In this document: in pieces, positions 41,489 through 50,382 of the stretch
Numbering within the stretch: position 1 is the first letter of the stretch
Layout: each line of letters starts with the position of its first letter
Assembly (NCBI GenBank): GCA_021800165.1
Contig: JAJYZF010000008.1
Location: 1-64,000, forward strand
Origin: Planctomycetota bacterium
GTDB taxonomy: Bacteria; Planctomycetota; Phycisphaerae; WQYP01
DNA: 64,000 bases
Reading direction: 5' to 3'
Notes under the pieces: model-generated
What the model was told of the DNA's origin: nothing
Seen by the model: only the letters and a program-made list of their open reading frames with translations
Database searches by the model: none
Position numbers and translations under genes: made by a program

Positions 41489-42975
41489 AAGTGCGGCATC
41501 CAAGTGGAGTGGCCGTCGGCCAACAGCCGTCGCGCTTAAGGTCCCCAGCCCGGCTTGGCCGGAGGGGATCCGCATTCAGGCGGTCGCGGCTGGCTTTGGC
41601 TGCCTTTGCGGCCACAGTGATGGTGCAGCACGCCCAGGGTGAAAAGCAGCAATGGCGCGGCATGTGGCCTTGGGGCAGGCCGATCGCTTCCATCCGTGTG
41701 GTTGGCTTCGGCCGGCGGGCTGAGCTTACCGACCCTCATTCGCTCGCCTATATCGCTAGGGATATTCGGGCAGCACCGCAAAACTTTCACTTCGATAACG
41801 GGCCGCCGTGGACGGAATCGCGCGGTGACTACGAGGCTATTATTCACTTTGCGGGCGGCCCAACGATCCAGCGTGAGGTATACGCCAGGCGCTTTCCCCG
41901 GGCGATCTGTTTCGACTACCAGCCGCCCCCATGGTCGCCAGCCCCATTGGTACCATTGTACTCCCCAATGCCAAGAGATCTTCGGCGATTCTGGCATTTT
42001 CTTGTCACGCCCGGGGACCGCGGAACCCGTCGATTCGGCCCGCGGGTGGGGCCGGAACCAAGCCCCCGGCCCCCGCGGCCATTCAATGCGGGCTGGTGGC
42101 GAGGCACCGCGCCTCCGTCCTTTATTCTTGGCCTGCCCGGATCAGCCTTTACGTGGGCGCGCCCAGTTGGCTCGGTCCGGCTGGCTGATCCGGCAAGCAT
42201 TGCCTATATCCAAGGCTCGGCAGGCTTTTTGCCCAGCAAATGCGCGCTGCCGGTTAACACGCGGTGGCACCACCTGGCCTTTGATGCCGCCAGAAAAAAG
42301 CTGTCCTATTCGCTCCCGGCTGGGGTGTGCCGCTTTCCGCGGATGCTCGTCATCGCTTGGGGAAATAGCCACCGTTTCGTCTGCCCTCTCTACGGGCCGC
42401 TGCCTAGCCCATTGCATTCCCTGTACGAGAAACTCTTAGCCAAGAAGGGTGGAAGAACCTCCGAGCCAATGGGCGCTGGCCGCCCTAAAGGCTTCGACCC
42501 GCACCGTCTCGGTGGGACATACCGCAACATCGTTCGGATCGGCTTTGTTAGTCGCGGCAGCCGCACCGTGATGCTCTCCGACCCTGCCTCTTTGGCCTAT
42601 CTGCAGGCGGTGCAGAGATATTTTCCGTGGGGATATGACCGGAGGAATTCCGCGCGTATTTGGGCGGCGGTGATGATGCTGACCGATGCTAAGGGCAAGC
42701 TTCCGCAACTGCAGTGGGTGGTAGCGCAACGCTACCCGCGAGAACTTATTTTCACGGTGGACCGTGGCGGTTACCGGGCGGATTTTACCGAGGGTCCCCA
42801 GATACGTTGCCCGCTCTACAGCCCCCTGCCGCCGCCCCTCTACAGGGTCTACCATAGGCTGTTGCAATCGGGTGGGCGAAAGGCGGCATCCACTCGTTCC
42901 ACTCGCGGGGCTGGAAATGGCCGATTTTCGCGGGCGTCGCACAACCAATACATGTGTCACCAATTGTCACATTGA
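41485..42975 (+). CDS. secreted three-repeat protein coupled to the Rhs tip, 496 aa
   Basis: It starts at GTG 41485 inside the previous stop. Residues about 32-53 (SRLALAAFAATVMVQHAQG) look like a signal peptide, though the preceding 30 basic residues are long for one. Three diverged repeats of about 130-140 residues each contain a (R/V)(I/V)GF…LxDPxSxAYI(Q/A) block (for example RAELTDPHSLAYIARDI, VRLADPASIAYIQGSAG, MLSDPASLAYLQAVQRY) and end with a (V/C)PLYxPxPxxLxxxYxxLL block. The family is unknown. Coupling suggests an immunity or partner role for the Rhs tip, but it is large for an immunity protein; a surface repeat protein is the alternative. Confidence 0.5.
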   Translation: MKVRHPSGVAVGQQPSRLRSPARLGRRGSAFRRSRLALAAFAATVMVQHAQGEKQQWRGMWPWGRPIASIRVVGFGRRAELTDPHSLAYIARDIRAAPQNFHFDNGPPWTESRGDYEAIIHFAGGPTIQREVYARRFPRAICFDYQPPPWSPAPLVPLYSPMPRDLRRFWHFLVTPGDRGTRRFGPRVGPEPSPRPPRPFNAGWWRGTAPPSFILGLPGSAFTWARPVGSVRLADPASIAYIQGSAGFLPSKCALPVNTRWHHLAFDAARKKLSYSLPAGVCRFPRMLVIAWGNSHRFVCPLYGPLPSPLHSLYEKLLAKKGGRTSEPMGAGRPKGFDPHRLGGTYRNIVRIGFVSRGSRTVMLSDPASLAYLQAVQRYFPWGYDRRNSARIWAAVMMLTDAKGKLPQLQWVVAQRYPRELIFTVDRGGYRADFTEGPQIRCPLYSPLPPPLYRVYHRLLQSGGRKAASTRSTRGAGNGRFSRASHNQYMCHQLSH

Positions 42976-43379
42976 GCACATCTTCCAGTATGCTTTATAT
43001 AGTACGGACAGCCCACCTAGGGAAACACCCATAAATACTCCAACAAACCCCGCCCGCGCATCGTTGCCTCCATAGCCGACTGGTCGTGGCAGAGCGCAAA
43101 TGATACCAAGAAAACGCAAAACGATTCACCCAGCCGCAGATGTTCTCCGCGGCACCGATTTTAACCACCCGCGTCAATCTGTCGTCGGGCCCGCGGCATC
43201 GCGCCCCATTCCACTATCGCACCGCCTGCGCCGCGGAGCCTGCCACCCGCGCATGTCGAGTACATTTTATGCCCCGCAAAACCGCGCGGACAGAGGCCTG
43301 AGGTCCGTTTGGCAGCGCGGGGTTTGTGCTTTTTTTTCCAAACCAGCAGCAAGCCGTGGGGCAGGGCCGGTAGAATGGC
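42976..43379. other. intergenic 404 bp, no gene seen
   Basis: This lies between the three-repeat protein and the crtO stop (convergent). Open frames on both strands look like chance: no ribosome sites and no recognisable motifs. No clear T-run terminator hairpin was found; a TTTTTTTTCC run at 43331-43340 lacks a convincing stem. Confidence 0.4.
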
Positions 43380-43856
43380 TCAGAGTCTACGTTGGAGTCG
43401 GTGCAAGAGCCTTAGCAGCCGGGCCCGATTGTAGCGCTGGGCCAAAATGCACGGCACATTGGCGGACAAAGCATAAACGATAACAAGCAGATTTCCCCAC
43501 CAGGGATTCCAGAGAAAAAAAACAGGTGTGGCCAGAATCGCGCACACATGGCATATTTCGCCGCGGCGTGTCTCCGCGATAAATCGGCAAAGATATGCCG
43601 GAGTTTCCGTGACGAGAGTTTGTTTTCCGAACCCACCGGCAAACCAGCTCGCCCCATCGGGCAATAACCCTTTCCATCGCTTGACCCCGAGAAATCGCTG
43701 GTAGAAGCGCCCACTCTCTTCCCAGGTGTGCAGAGGCGCAGACCTGAACCAACGCAGCGGCAACCGCAGGAAGACCCAGGCCAGTGCGAGTTGCACAATC
43801 AGCCAGCCGCCAACATTGAGCATGATGATCCAGAGCGGGGGGAGTTCAATCGGCAT
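43380..43856 (-). CDS. crtO: glycosyl-4,4'-diaponeurosporenoate acyltransferase
   Basis: A 158-residue membrane protein matching staphyloxanthin CrtO, which acylates the glucosyl C30 carotenoid ester in the last pathway step. Shared features are an N-terminal membrane helix (WIIMLNVGGWLIVQLALAWV), YQRFLGVKRWKGLLPDGASW, ETRRGEICHVCAI (ET(K/R)R(A/G)E block), and a C-terminal YALSANVPCILAQRYNRARL, near-identical in pattern to the Staphylococcus protein. The start is ATG 43856; a longer frame to 44093 overlaps crtQ and is unrelated. It overlaps the crtQ end by 11 bp, so it is translationally coupled. Confidence 0.92.
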   Translation of the reverse strand: MPIELPPLWIIMLNVGGWLIVQLALAWVFLRLPLRWFRSAPLHTWEESGRFYQRFLGVKRWKGLLPDGASWFAGGFGKQTLVTETPAYLCRFIAETRRGEICHVCAILATPVFFLWNPWWGNLLVIVYALSANVPCILAQRYNRARLLRLLHRLQRRL

Positions 43857-44931
43857 GAATTTTCCGCCCTTTCCACGAAACCGTTTTACCGGACCGCAGC
43901 ACCGCCCATGCGAACACCAGGAAATAGAAGACCAGCGGTATTGGAAAGAGGAGCGCGGTGTACCAGTAAAAAGCGCCGATGCGGTGCCATAGCACGTATA
44001 GCTGCGCGGCAAACAGGAGGTAGATTGCACAGCCAAGCCATCCTGTGGCCAACAAGAACGGACCCAGCAGCAGCCCGCCCATCCATACGACAATGAGCAC
44101 CATGATCAACCACGGCGTTTGGGCCGCTCCCGAAGCGAAGCCCTTGGTCCACCCGGCAATCATGCCCTGTGGCCCGTCCGGGTACATTTGCAAGGCGCAC
44201 AGGCCCTGGCCAACGACGCACTGCATGGGTATGCCCGCCTGACGAAATCGTTCCGCCAGGTAAAAGTTCTCCAGTATCCTGCCCTTGACGGACTCATGTC
44301 CGTGGACTTTCTCATAATCTTCCCGCCGCACCAGCAGCACCTGGCCGAAAAGGCCGCGTGGCTGGCCACCCCACAACACAAACGCTCCGGTCCCGCCAGC
44401 CATGACCAAGTTGAAGAATGCCGAAAGTTGTTCGTAGGGTCTTTGTACGGCGTGGTAAGGACCGACGGACAAGACCCCTTCGACATAGCTGGCCAGCAAC
44501 AGTTGAAGTCCCTGGGGTTCAAACCAGGTGTCCGCATCCAGGAAAAGGAACATATCTCCGGCAGCCAATCCCGCGCCTTGCCGACAGGCCCAGGTTTTGC
44601 CGCGCCAGCCTTCGGGCAGAGGCTGCGATGCCAGCACCTTGGCTCCCCACTCTTGGGCTACTTCGGCCGTGCGGTCGGTGGAATGATCATCGACCACGAT
44701 GATTTCGCGGGGCCGGACGCTTTGCCCAGCCAGCGAGCCAAGCAACCGGGGCAGTGTCTTCTCTTCGTTGCGTGCTGGAATAATCAGCGAAAGCGCCGTG
44801 GTGTCAACACGTTGTTGCGCTTGGTCGGGCATCGGCGCAGCGGCGTGGCGCAACAGGATTCGGCCCAGCACAGCGAAGCCCGCCAGCCAGCCCGCCAAAG
44901 CCATAGACAAAAGGATCAGGGTTGGTCCCAT
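43846..44931 (-). CDS. crtQ: 4,4'-diaponeurosporenoate glycosyltransferase
   Basis: A 361-residue family-2 glycosyltransferase of the CrtQ type. An N-terminal membrane helix precedes a GT-A domain: LSLIIPARNEEKTLPRLLGS, IIVVDDHSTDRT, and the DxD-like metal motif FLDADTWFEPQG. GRILENFYLAERFRQAGI is the acceptor-side helix. Three or four C-terminal membrane helices (VWMGGLLLGPFLLATGWL, FYWYTALLFPIPLVFYFLVF) follow. It glucosylates the C30 carotenoid carboxylate. It overlaps crtP by 16 bp and crtO by 11 bp in a tight leftward operon. Confidence 0.92.
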   Translation of the reverse strand: MGPTLILLSMALAGWLAGFAVLGRILLRHAAAPMPDQAQQRVDTTALSLIIPARNEEKTLPRLLGSLAGQSVRPREIIVVDDHSTDRTAEVAQEWGAKVLASQPLPEGWRGKTWACRQGAGLAAGDMFLFLDADTWFEPQGLQLLLASYVEGVLSVGPYHAVQRPYEQLSAFFNLVMAGGTGAFVLWGGQPRGLFGQVLLVRREDYEKVHGHESVKGRILENFYLAERFRQAGIPMQCVVGQGLCALQMYPDGPQGMIAGWTKGFASGAAQTPWLIMVLIVVWMGGLLLGPFLLATGWLGCAIYLLFAAQLYVLWHRIGAFYWYTALLFPIPLVFYFLVFAWAVLRSGKTVSWKGRKIHAD

Positions 44932-46391
44932 GCCACCACCTTCCGCGCAACATTGATGCCGCAGAGCACCACCATGGGCATACCGCCGCCCGGGTTCACC
45001 GATCCACCCACAAAAAAAAGATTCGGATAGCGGGTGCTCTGTTTGGGGGCTTTGAAGGCCAGATTCTTGAAGCGGTCAGCCACAACGCCGTAGATCGAGC
45101 CTTTATTGGAGTAATACATTTGGCGGATATCCGGCGGCGTCAAGCAATGCTCAACGACAACGTGTTTTCTCAGATCCCGCAGCCCCATACGTTCCAGTTT
45201 CACCAGCACGCATTCCTTGAATGCCATATAATCATCATGAGTCAACGGATGAGCATCATCAATGTAAGGAATGTGTGGCAGGATCTTCAGGCAATCGCAC
45301 CCCGGCGGAGCCACGGTAGGATCGGTTCTGGATGCGGCAACGAGGTAGATTGTGGGGTCCGGCGGCAACCGGTGCTGGCGAAACACCGCGTCAAAATGTT
45401 CCCGCTGGTTGTTGGAGAAAAAGAAATTGTGGTGCGCTAACTGCGGATATTGAATATCCAGCCCCAAGTCCAACACCAGACCGGAGCAGGAAGGCTCAAA
45501 CCGCGACAGATCCTGCAGGAACTTCTCATCTTCAGCCAGCAGGTTTTCGTAGGCCGGGATGACCTCCATATTCGATACAACGATGTCGGCAGCGTGAAAC
45601 CGCCCTCCAACCGTGATCCCCGTCACGCGACTGGCCTCTTTGGAAATTGCCGTCACTTCGCTGTTCAGGAACACCTGTACACCCAACTCCTCAAGCAATG
45701 CCTGGAGCGCACCGGCAATCTTGTATAGACCACCATCGACATACCACAGATCGTAGCGGAATTGGATGGTGGCCAGAGAGTTCATGAACGCCGGCGCCCG
45801 GTAAGCTGAAGAACCCACGTATTTGATGAAGTAGTCAAAGGCATCGCGCATATAACGGGTCCGCAAATACCGCTTCACGCCTCCGTGCATGGTCCGAAAC
45901 AGGTCAAACTGCGGGAACTTCCACAGTCCGTAAAACTTCCCAAACTCTCCGGAGGTGTCCAGGCCCTGCTCGAAGTAACCCGCATTGATCAGGTCAAAAA
46001 GCCGCGCCGAGTAGGCCAGGAACTGCTGCACACGGCGGGGATCTTCGCCGACCTTGCGTGCTTCCTCGGCCATACGTTCGGGTTCAGGATAAAGGTCCAG
46101 AACGGTGCCGTCCTCAAAAAAGTTGCGCCAGTGCGGCCGCAACGCACGGAGGGCAATGAAGTCCTCGAGCTTCTTTCCTGAGCGCTCGAACAACCGGGCG
46201 AACACGTACGGCAAGGTGAGAATGGAGGGGCCTAGATCAAAAGTGTACCCACCTTCCCGGTGCAGGTTGAGCTTACCCCCAAGGTGGGCATTTTTTTCAA
46301 AAATCGTGACGGCATAACCTTCCTGGGCCAGGGAAATGGCCGCAGCCAGACCGCCCAGACCAGCGCCGATGACCAGAACCTTTCTTCGCAT
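44916..46391 (-). CDS. crtP: 4,4'-diaponeurosporene oxygenase (C30 carotenoid terminal oxidase)
   Basis: A 491-residue FAD-dependent CrtI-superfamily protein. The Rossmann start VLVIGAGLGGLAAAISLAQE is followed by GGKLNLHREGGYTFDLGPSI. Many blocks match Staphylococcus CrtP rather than CrtN: LTLPYVFARLFERSGKKLED, YFIKYVGSSAYRAPA, VSNMEVIPAYENLL, LAHHNFFFSNNQ, LKILPHIPYIDD, GVVADRFKNLAFKAPK and VGGSVNPGGGMPMV. It oxidises terminal methyl groups of the C30 chain to aldehyde. ATG 46391 has an AGGAG; the longer frame to 46673 adds no family sequence. First gene of the leftward arm, divergent from aldH across 138 bp. Confidence 0.92.
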   Translation of the reverse strand: MRRKVLVIGAGLGGLAAAISLAQEGYAVTIFEKNAHLGGKLNLHREGGYTFDLGPSILTLPYVFARLFERSGKKLEDFIALRALRPHWRNFFEDGTVLDLYPEPERMAEEARKVGEDPRRVQQFLAYSARLFDLINAGYFEQGLDTSGEFGKFYGLWKFPQFDLFRTMHGGVKRYLRTRYMRDAFDYFIKYVGSSAYRAPAFMNSLATIQFRYDLWYVDGGLYKIAGALQALLEELGVQVFLNSEVTAISKEASRVTGITVGGRFHAADIVVSNMEVIPAYENLLAEDEKFLQDLSRFEPSCSGLVLDLGLDIQYPQLAHHNFFFSNNQREHFDAVFRQHRLPPDPTIYLVAASRTDPTVAPPGCDCLKILPHIPYIDDAHPLTHDDYMAFKECVLVKLERMGLRDLRKHVVVEHCLTPPDIRQMYYSNKGSIYGVVADRFKNLAFKAPKQSTRYPNLFFVGGSVNPGGGMPMVVLCGINVARKVVAWDQP

Positions 46392-46529
46392 CGCTGCGGC
46401 TCCTGCCTTACCCCGCGCCGGCACGTTTGTTGCCGCCATTGAACGCCCCCTGGTGAGCTGCCTTGAGCCTTTTACAGGCCAACACTTGACACACCCCTGC
46501 GGGCCCAGTGATACTTTAACGCAAGGATC
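46392..46529. promoter_or_regulatory. divergent control region of the carotenoid cluster
   Basis: 138 bp between the starts of crtP (left) and the aldehyde dehydrogenase gene (right). It must hold both promoters, so both arms could be controlled from one site. TTGACA at 46486-46491 looks like a rightward -35; a partner such as TACTTT (46512-46517) is weak. No palindromic operator was recognised. Confidence 0.45.
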
Positions 46530-47912
46530 ATGGATTTCAAAACGGTCATCTCTGGCCAGCGTACGTATTTTCAAACCGGCGTCACCCGTCCGGTAGAATT
46601 CCGTCGGGCGCAACTGCGCAAGTTGCTCCTGGCCCTGGAATCCTTTGAGCCTGCTCTGCTTGGCGCTTTGCACCAGGACCTGGGCAAGTCAGCATGCGAA
46701 GCCTACGCCAGCGAATTAGGCTTGGTGCAGGGCGAGATCCGCCACGCGATCCGCCACCTGCGTGCGTGGGCCAAACCGCAAGCCCGCCGCACCCCACTGT
46801 TGCTATGGCCGGCACGCAGTTTTATCCGTCCCGATCCTTATGGAGTCGCGTTGATCATGGGACCGTGGAACTACCCGGTGCAGTTGTTGCTGTTACCCCT
46901 CGTCGGGGCCATGGCTGCGGGCAACTGCGCTGTGCTCAAGGCGTCCGAGTCAGCGCCGCACACCTCGGCGGTGCTGGCACGGCTCTGCGACGCGACCTTC
47001 GCCAAGGAATATATCACCGTGGTCGAAGGCCGGCGCGACGTTGCCGAAGCCCTCCTGCGGCTGAACTTCGATACCATCTTCTTCACCGGCAGTACCAACG
47101 TGGGCCGCATCGTGCTGGCCAAAGCCGCAGAAGAACTCATTCCGGTCACACTTGAGCTTGGCGGCAAGTGCCCATGCCTGGTTTGTGCCGACGCTCCCCT
47201 GGCTACCGCCGCCCGCCGCATCGCATGGGGGAAGTTCCTCAATGCCGGCCAGACCTGCGTGGCACCGGACTATGTTTTGGTAGATCGTCGCGTTGCGGCA
47301 GACTTCACGGCCTCACTTATCGAGGCGATCCGTAGCTTCTATGGCGACGAGCCGCGGCCCAGTCTAGACTACAGTCGCATCATCAACCGGCAGCATCTGG
47401 ACCGCCTGCGAGGATATCTCGGCAGCGGGCGGATTGCTTGTGGCGGCCAATACGATGTTGATAGCTTGTTCATGGCCCCGACGGTACTAACCGATGTACC
47501 GGTCGACGCACCAGTGATGCAGGACGAAATTTTCGGCCCCATTCTCCCTGTGCTGGAGGTTGCCAGCATCGAGGAGGCCCTGACCTTTCTTCGTCATCGA
47601 CCAGCGCCCTTGGCCCTGTATTTATTTACCCGTGATCGCGCCACCGAGCACCGCGTGCTCATGGAAACGCGTTCCGGCGGTGTGGCGATCAATGACACCG
47701 TTTCTCATATCATCGGCCCCCATCTGCCGTTTGGCGGTCTGGGCAAAAGTGGCATGGGCGCTTATCATGGCCAAGCGACGTTCGACTGTTTTTCACACCA
47801 ACGTTCGGTGTTACGCCGTTCGTTGGCCTTGGATCCGAAGATGCGCTATCCACCCCAGCGGCTCACAATTACGGCGTTGAAACGCATCTATCGCGTTCTG
47901 CTGGGGCGTTGA
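46530..47912 (+). CDS. aldehyde dehydrogenase of C30 carotenoid pathway (AldH/CrtNc-type)
   Basis: A 460-residue ALDH of the class 3/AlkH group (membrane-associated, fatty-aldehyde type). Catalytic Glu in VTLELGGKCPCLVCA and Cys in NAGQTCVAPDYVL. IMGPWNYPVQLLLLPLVGAM and FFTGSTNVGRIV are cofactor-site elements. The hydrophobic C-terminus (TITALKRIYRVLLGR) suits a membrane substrate. Its place between crtP and crtN points to oxidation of 4,4'-diaponeurosporenal to the acid, the step that precedes CrtQ. ATG 46530 follows CGCAAGGATC. 36 bp separate it from crtN. Confidence 0.88.
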   Translation: MDFKTVISGQRTYFQTGVTRPVEFRRAQLRKLLLALESFEPALLGALHQDLGKSACEAYASELGLVQGEIRHAIRHLRAWAKPQARRTPLLLWPARSFIRPDPYGVALIMGPWNYPVQLLLLPLVGAMAAGNCAVLKASESAPHTSAVLARLCDATFAKEYITVVEGRRDVAEALLRLNFDTIFFTGSTNVGRIVLAKAAEELIPVTLELGGKCPCLVCADAPLATAARRIAWGKFLNAGQTCVAPDYVLVDRRVAADFTASLIEAIRSFYGDEPRPSLDYSRIINRQHLDRLRGYLGSGRIACGGQYDVDSLFMAPTVLTDVPVDAPVMQDEIFGPILPVLEVASIEEALTFLRHRPAPLALYLFTRDRATEHRVLMETRSGGVAINDTVSHIIGPHLPFGGLGKSGMGAYHGQATFDCFSHQRSVLRRSLALDPKMRYPPQRLTITALKRIYRVLLGR

Positions 47913-47948
47913 CCAGCGATTCCCGGCAGTTTACCCACGAGGAGTTTC

Positions 47949-49436
47949 ATGCCACCACGCATCATCATCATCGGTGCCGGACCCGGAGGGCTGGCCGCTG
48001 CAATGTTGCTGGCTCATGCCGGCCTTGACGTCCAGATTATCGAGCGCCAAGCGTGCGTCGGCGGGCGCACGTCCTGCGTTCAGGCAAATGGATACCGGTT
48101 TGACCTTGGACCCACGTTTTTTCTCTATCCGCAGGTGCTGGAGGAGATATTCTCCGCCGTCGGCCGGGATCTCCACCGTGAAGTCCCCATGCGGCGACTC
48201 GATCCGCAATATCGCCTGACCTTCGGAGCTGGGGGCGAGTTGCTCTGCCGACCCAACATCGAGCAGATGACCGCTGAGATCGCCAAGCTCGCGCCCCTGG
48301 ATGCCCCGCAATTCGCCCGTTTCATGGCCGACAATCGCGTGAAACTCGCGAAGTTCGCCCCCTGCCTGCAAAGCCCCTTCCTGGGCTGGACGAGCCTCTT
48401 ACAGTCCCGATTGCTGGGGGTGCTGCCGTATCTTAAGCCGTGGAAATCCCTTCATGCCGAGTTGGCCGGGTATTTCCGCGATCCGCGGCTGCAGTTGGCA
48501 TTCACATTTCAGTCCAAGTACCTGGGCATGTCACCGTTCCAGTGCCCCAGTCTTTTTTCGATTCTCTCGTTTCTGGAATATGAACACGGCATCTGGCACC
48601 CTATCGGTGGGTGCAATGCCCTCACCAGCACCATGGCTCGGATTGCCGGGGAACTCGGCGCAACCATTCAGCTCAACGAACCGGTGCAGGAAATCCTGTT
48701 TCGAGGACGACGCGCCGTCGGCGTGCGTACCCGCTCTGGTGAGATTGCCTCTGACGCCGTGGTTGTCAACGCCGACTTCGCTCATGCCATGACGACGCTG
48801 GTACCGGAGCGTTTCCGCCGGAAGTGGACCAACACCCGCATCGCCGGCAAAAAATTCTCCTGTTCTACTTTTATGCTGTACCTGGGCATTGAGGGCCGGT
48901 ACGACCACCTCGCACATCACAACATCCACATCGCCGCCGATTACCGCAAGAACCTTGACGAGATCGAGCGGCTGCATGTGCTCTCGCAAGCCCCGTCGTT
49001 CTACGTCGCCAATCCCAGCCGCACTGACCACACGATGGCACCGTCCGGTCACAGTGTGCTCTACGTGCTGGTACCCGTGAGTCATCAGCATCCCAACATT
49101 GACTGGACGCGTCAGCGGGAGGAGTATCGCCAGATTGTCTTTCGCCAACTTAGACAACTGGGCCTGGAGGACGTGGAGCGCCGGATCCGCTTTGAACGTA
49201 TTATCACGCCCGCCGATTGGGAGCACACCGCCGGCATCTACCGGGGCGCAACTTTTAATCTCGCCCATAACCTTGGGCAGATGCTCCACCTTCGTCCGCG
49301 CAACCGCTTTGAGGAATTTGACGGAATGTACCTGGTTGGTGGCGGCACCCACCCGGGCAGTGGCTTACCGGTTATCTTCGAGTCGGCGCGGATCACGTCG
49401 CGCCTGCTCCTGCAAGATCTTCACGCCCGTAGCTGA
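47949..49436 (+). CDS. crtN: C30 carotenoid desaturase (CrtN-type)
   Basis: A 495-residue FAD-dependent desaturase. PRIIIIGAGPGGLAAAMLLA opens the nucleotide-binding fold. YRFDLGPTFFLYPQVLEEIF, FTFQSKYLGMSPFQCPSLFS, FSCSTFMLYLGIEGRYDHLA, YVANPSRTDHTMAPSGHSVL and VGGGTHPGSGLPVIFESARI follow CrtN/dehydrosqualene desaturase patterns. It introduces double bonds in dehydrosqualene or squalene to give diaponeurosporene or diapolycopene. No crtM or hpnCDE gene is in the window, so the precursor comes from elsewhere. It is co-directional with aldH. The ATG follows ACGAGGAGTTTC. Confidence 0.9.
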   Translation: MPPRIIIIGAGPGGLAAAMLLAHAGLDVQIIERQACVGGRTSCVQANGYRFDLGPTFFLYPQVLEEIFSAVGRDLHREVPMRRLDPQYRLTFGAGGELLCRPNIEQMTAEIAKLAPLDAPQFARFMADNRVKLAKFAPCLQSPFLGWTSLLQSRLLGVLPYLKPWKSLHAELAGYFRDPRLQLAFTFQSKYLGMSPFQCPSLFSILSFLEYEHGIWHPIGGCNALTSTMARIAGELGATIQLNEPVQEILFRGRRAVGVRTRSGEIASDAVVVNADFAHAMTTLVPERFRRKWTNTRIAGKKFSCSTFMLYLGIEGRYDHLAHHNIHIAADYRKNLDEIERLHVLSQAPSFYVANPSRTDHTMAPSGHSVLYVLVPVSHQHPNIDWTRQREEYRQIVFRQLRQLGLEDVERRIRFERIITPADWEHTAGIYRGATFNLAHNLGQMLHLRPRNRFEEFDGMYLVGGGTHPGSGLPVIFESARITSRLLLQDLHARS

Positions 49437-49653
49437 GATGACGCGCAAGGCAGTCTCGCCCGCATCCGTGTCACATTCGCTGGTCGAAAAATGGACACAG
49501 ATATCGATTTTTTGGGATGCGGTCCTGACCCAGCCGCGGCATCACGGCTGCGTCGACGACCATTGATTTGGTCGCATCGGGCCGACCGCTGTCGGGTGGG
49601 AGCACTATGAGCAAAGATGCTATGAAGCATGGGCTTGTCGGCCGGTAACTTTT

Positions 49654-50208
49654 TCATCGATCGCGGCCCGGGGTTACGATCGAGGGATGCAGCACGGCGA
49701 TTTCCGGCAGGTTGCGGTAAAAGTGGTTGTAGTCCATACCGTAACCGACCACAAATTCGTCGGGAATGTCAAAACCGATAAAATCCGCGCGCATTCCCAA
49801 ACGCAGCGCGGTGTGCTTGCGCAAGAGCACACAAGCCCGCACCGAGGCCGCCCGCTGCCGCTGTAAAATAGCCCGCACCGCCGCCAGGGTTTGGCCGCTG
49901 TCTAAGATATCATCCACAATCAGCACGTGTTTGCCTGTAACATGCAGCTTTTCCGGATACAAAATTCGCGGCTGCCGGTTGCGGGTGAGCTTACCCGCAT
50001 AGCTGGATACGGCCAGAACGTCCACCCGCATTTTTAGCGGCAGGCAGCGCATTAAATCCGCCAGAAAAATAATTGATCCGGTCAGCAGCGGCACAATCAC
50101 CAATTCCCGCCCCCGATAACCGGCGGCAATTTCACCCGCCAAGGCCTGCACGCGCCGGGCGATCCGTCGACGGGAAACCAGCACACGTTGTATTTCACTT
50201 GGAGCCAT
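49654..50208 (-). CDS. hpt: hypoxanthine phosphoribosyltransferase
   Basis: A 184-residue purine salvage enzyme: hypoxanthine or guanine plus PRPP gives IMP or GMP. PRPP-binding loop VLIVDDILDSGQTLAAVRAI with the two Asp; N-terminal VPLLTGSIIFLADLMRCLPL; the flexible-loop SSYAGK-type element (VSSYAGKLTRNRQP); and C-terminal FIGFDIPDEFVVGYGMDYNH are all typical of Hpt. Length is normal. The ATG is followed by APSEIQRVLVSRRRIARRV. Transcribed alone, divergent from the pseudopilin-like gene. Confidence 0.95.
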   Translation of the reverse strand: MAPSEIQRVLVSRRRIARRVQALAGEIAAGYRGRELVIVPLLTGSIIFLADLMRCLPLKMRVDVLAVSSYAGKLTRNRQPRILYPEKLHVTGKHVLIVDDILDSGQTLAAVRAILQRQRAASVRACVLLRKHTALRLGMRADFIGFDIPDEFVVGYGMDYNHFYRNLPEIAVLHPSIVTPGRDR

Positions 50209-50382
50209 AATCCCCAGAATACCCGCTGCGGCGCTGCATGGAAAATGTTCCAGCCGGCGTTGGCACCGGTGAAGGCCCTTTTATAAGGGCCCGCCGCGTT
50301 GCCCGCCGCCAACGGCCATTTTCCCAAAGGCAATGATCGCAGTATAATTTTTCTGTTGACAGAGTTACTATCGAGGTGAGCC

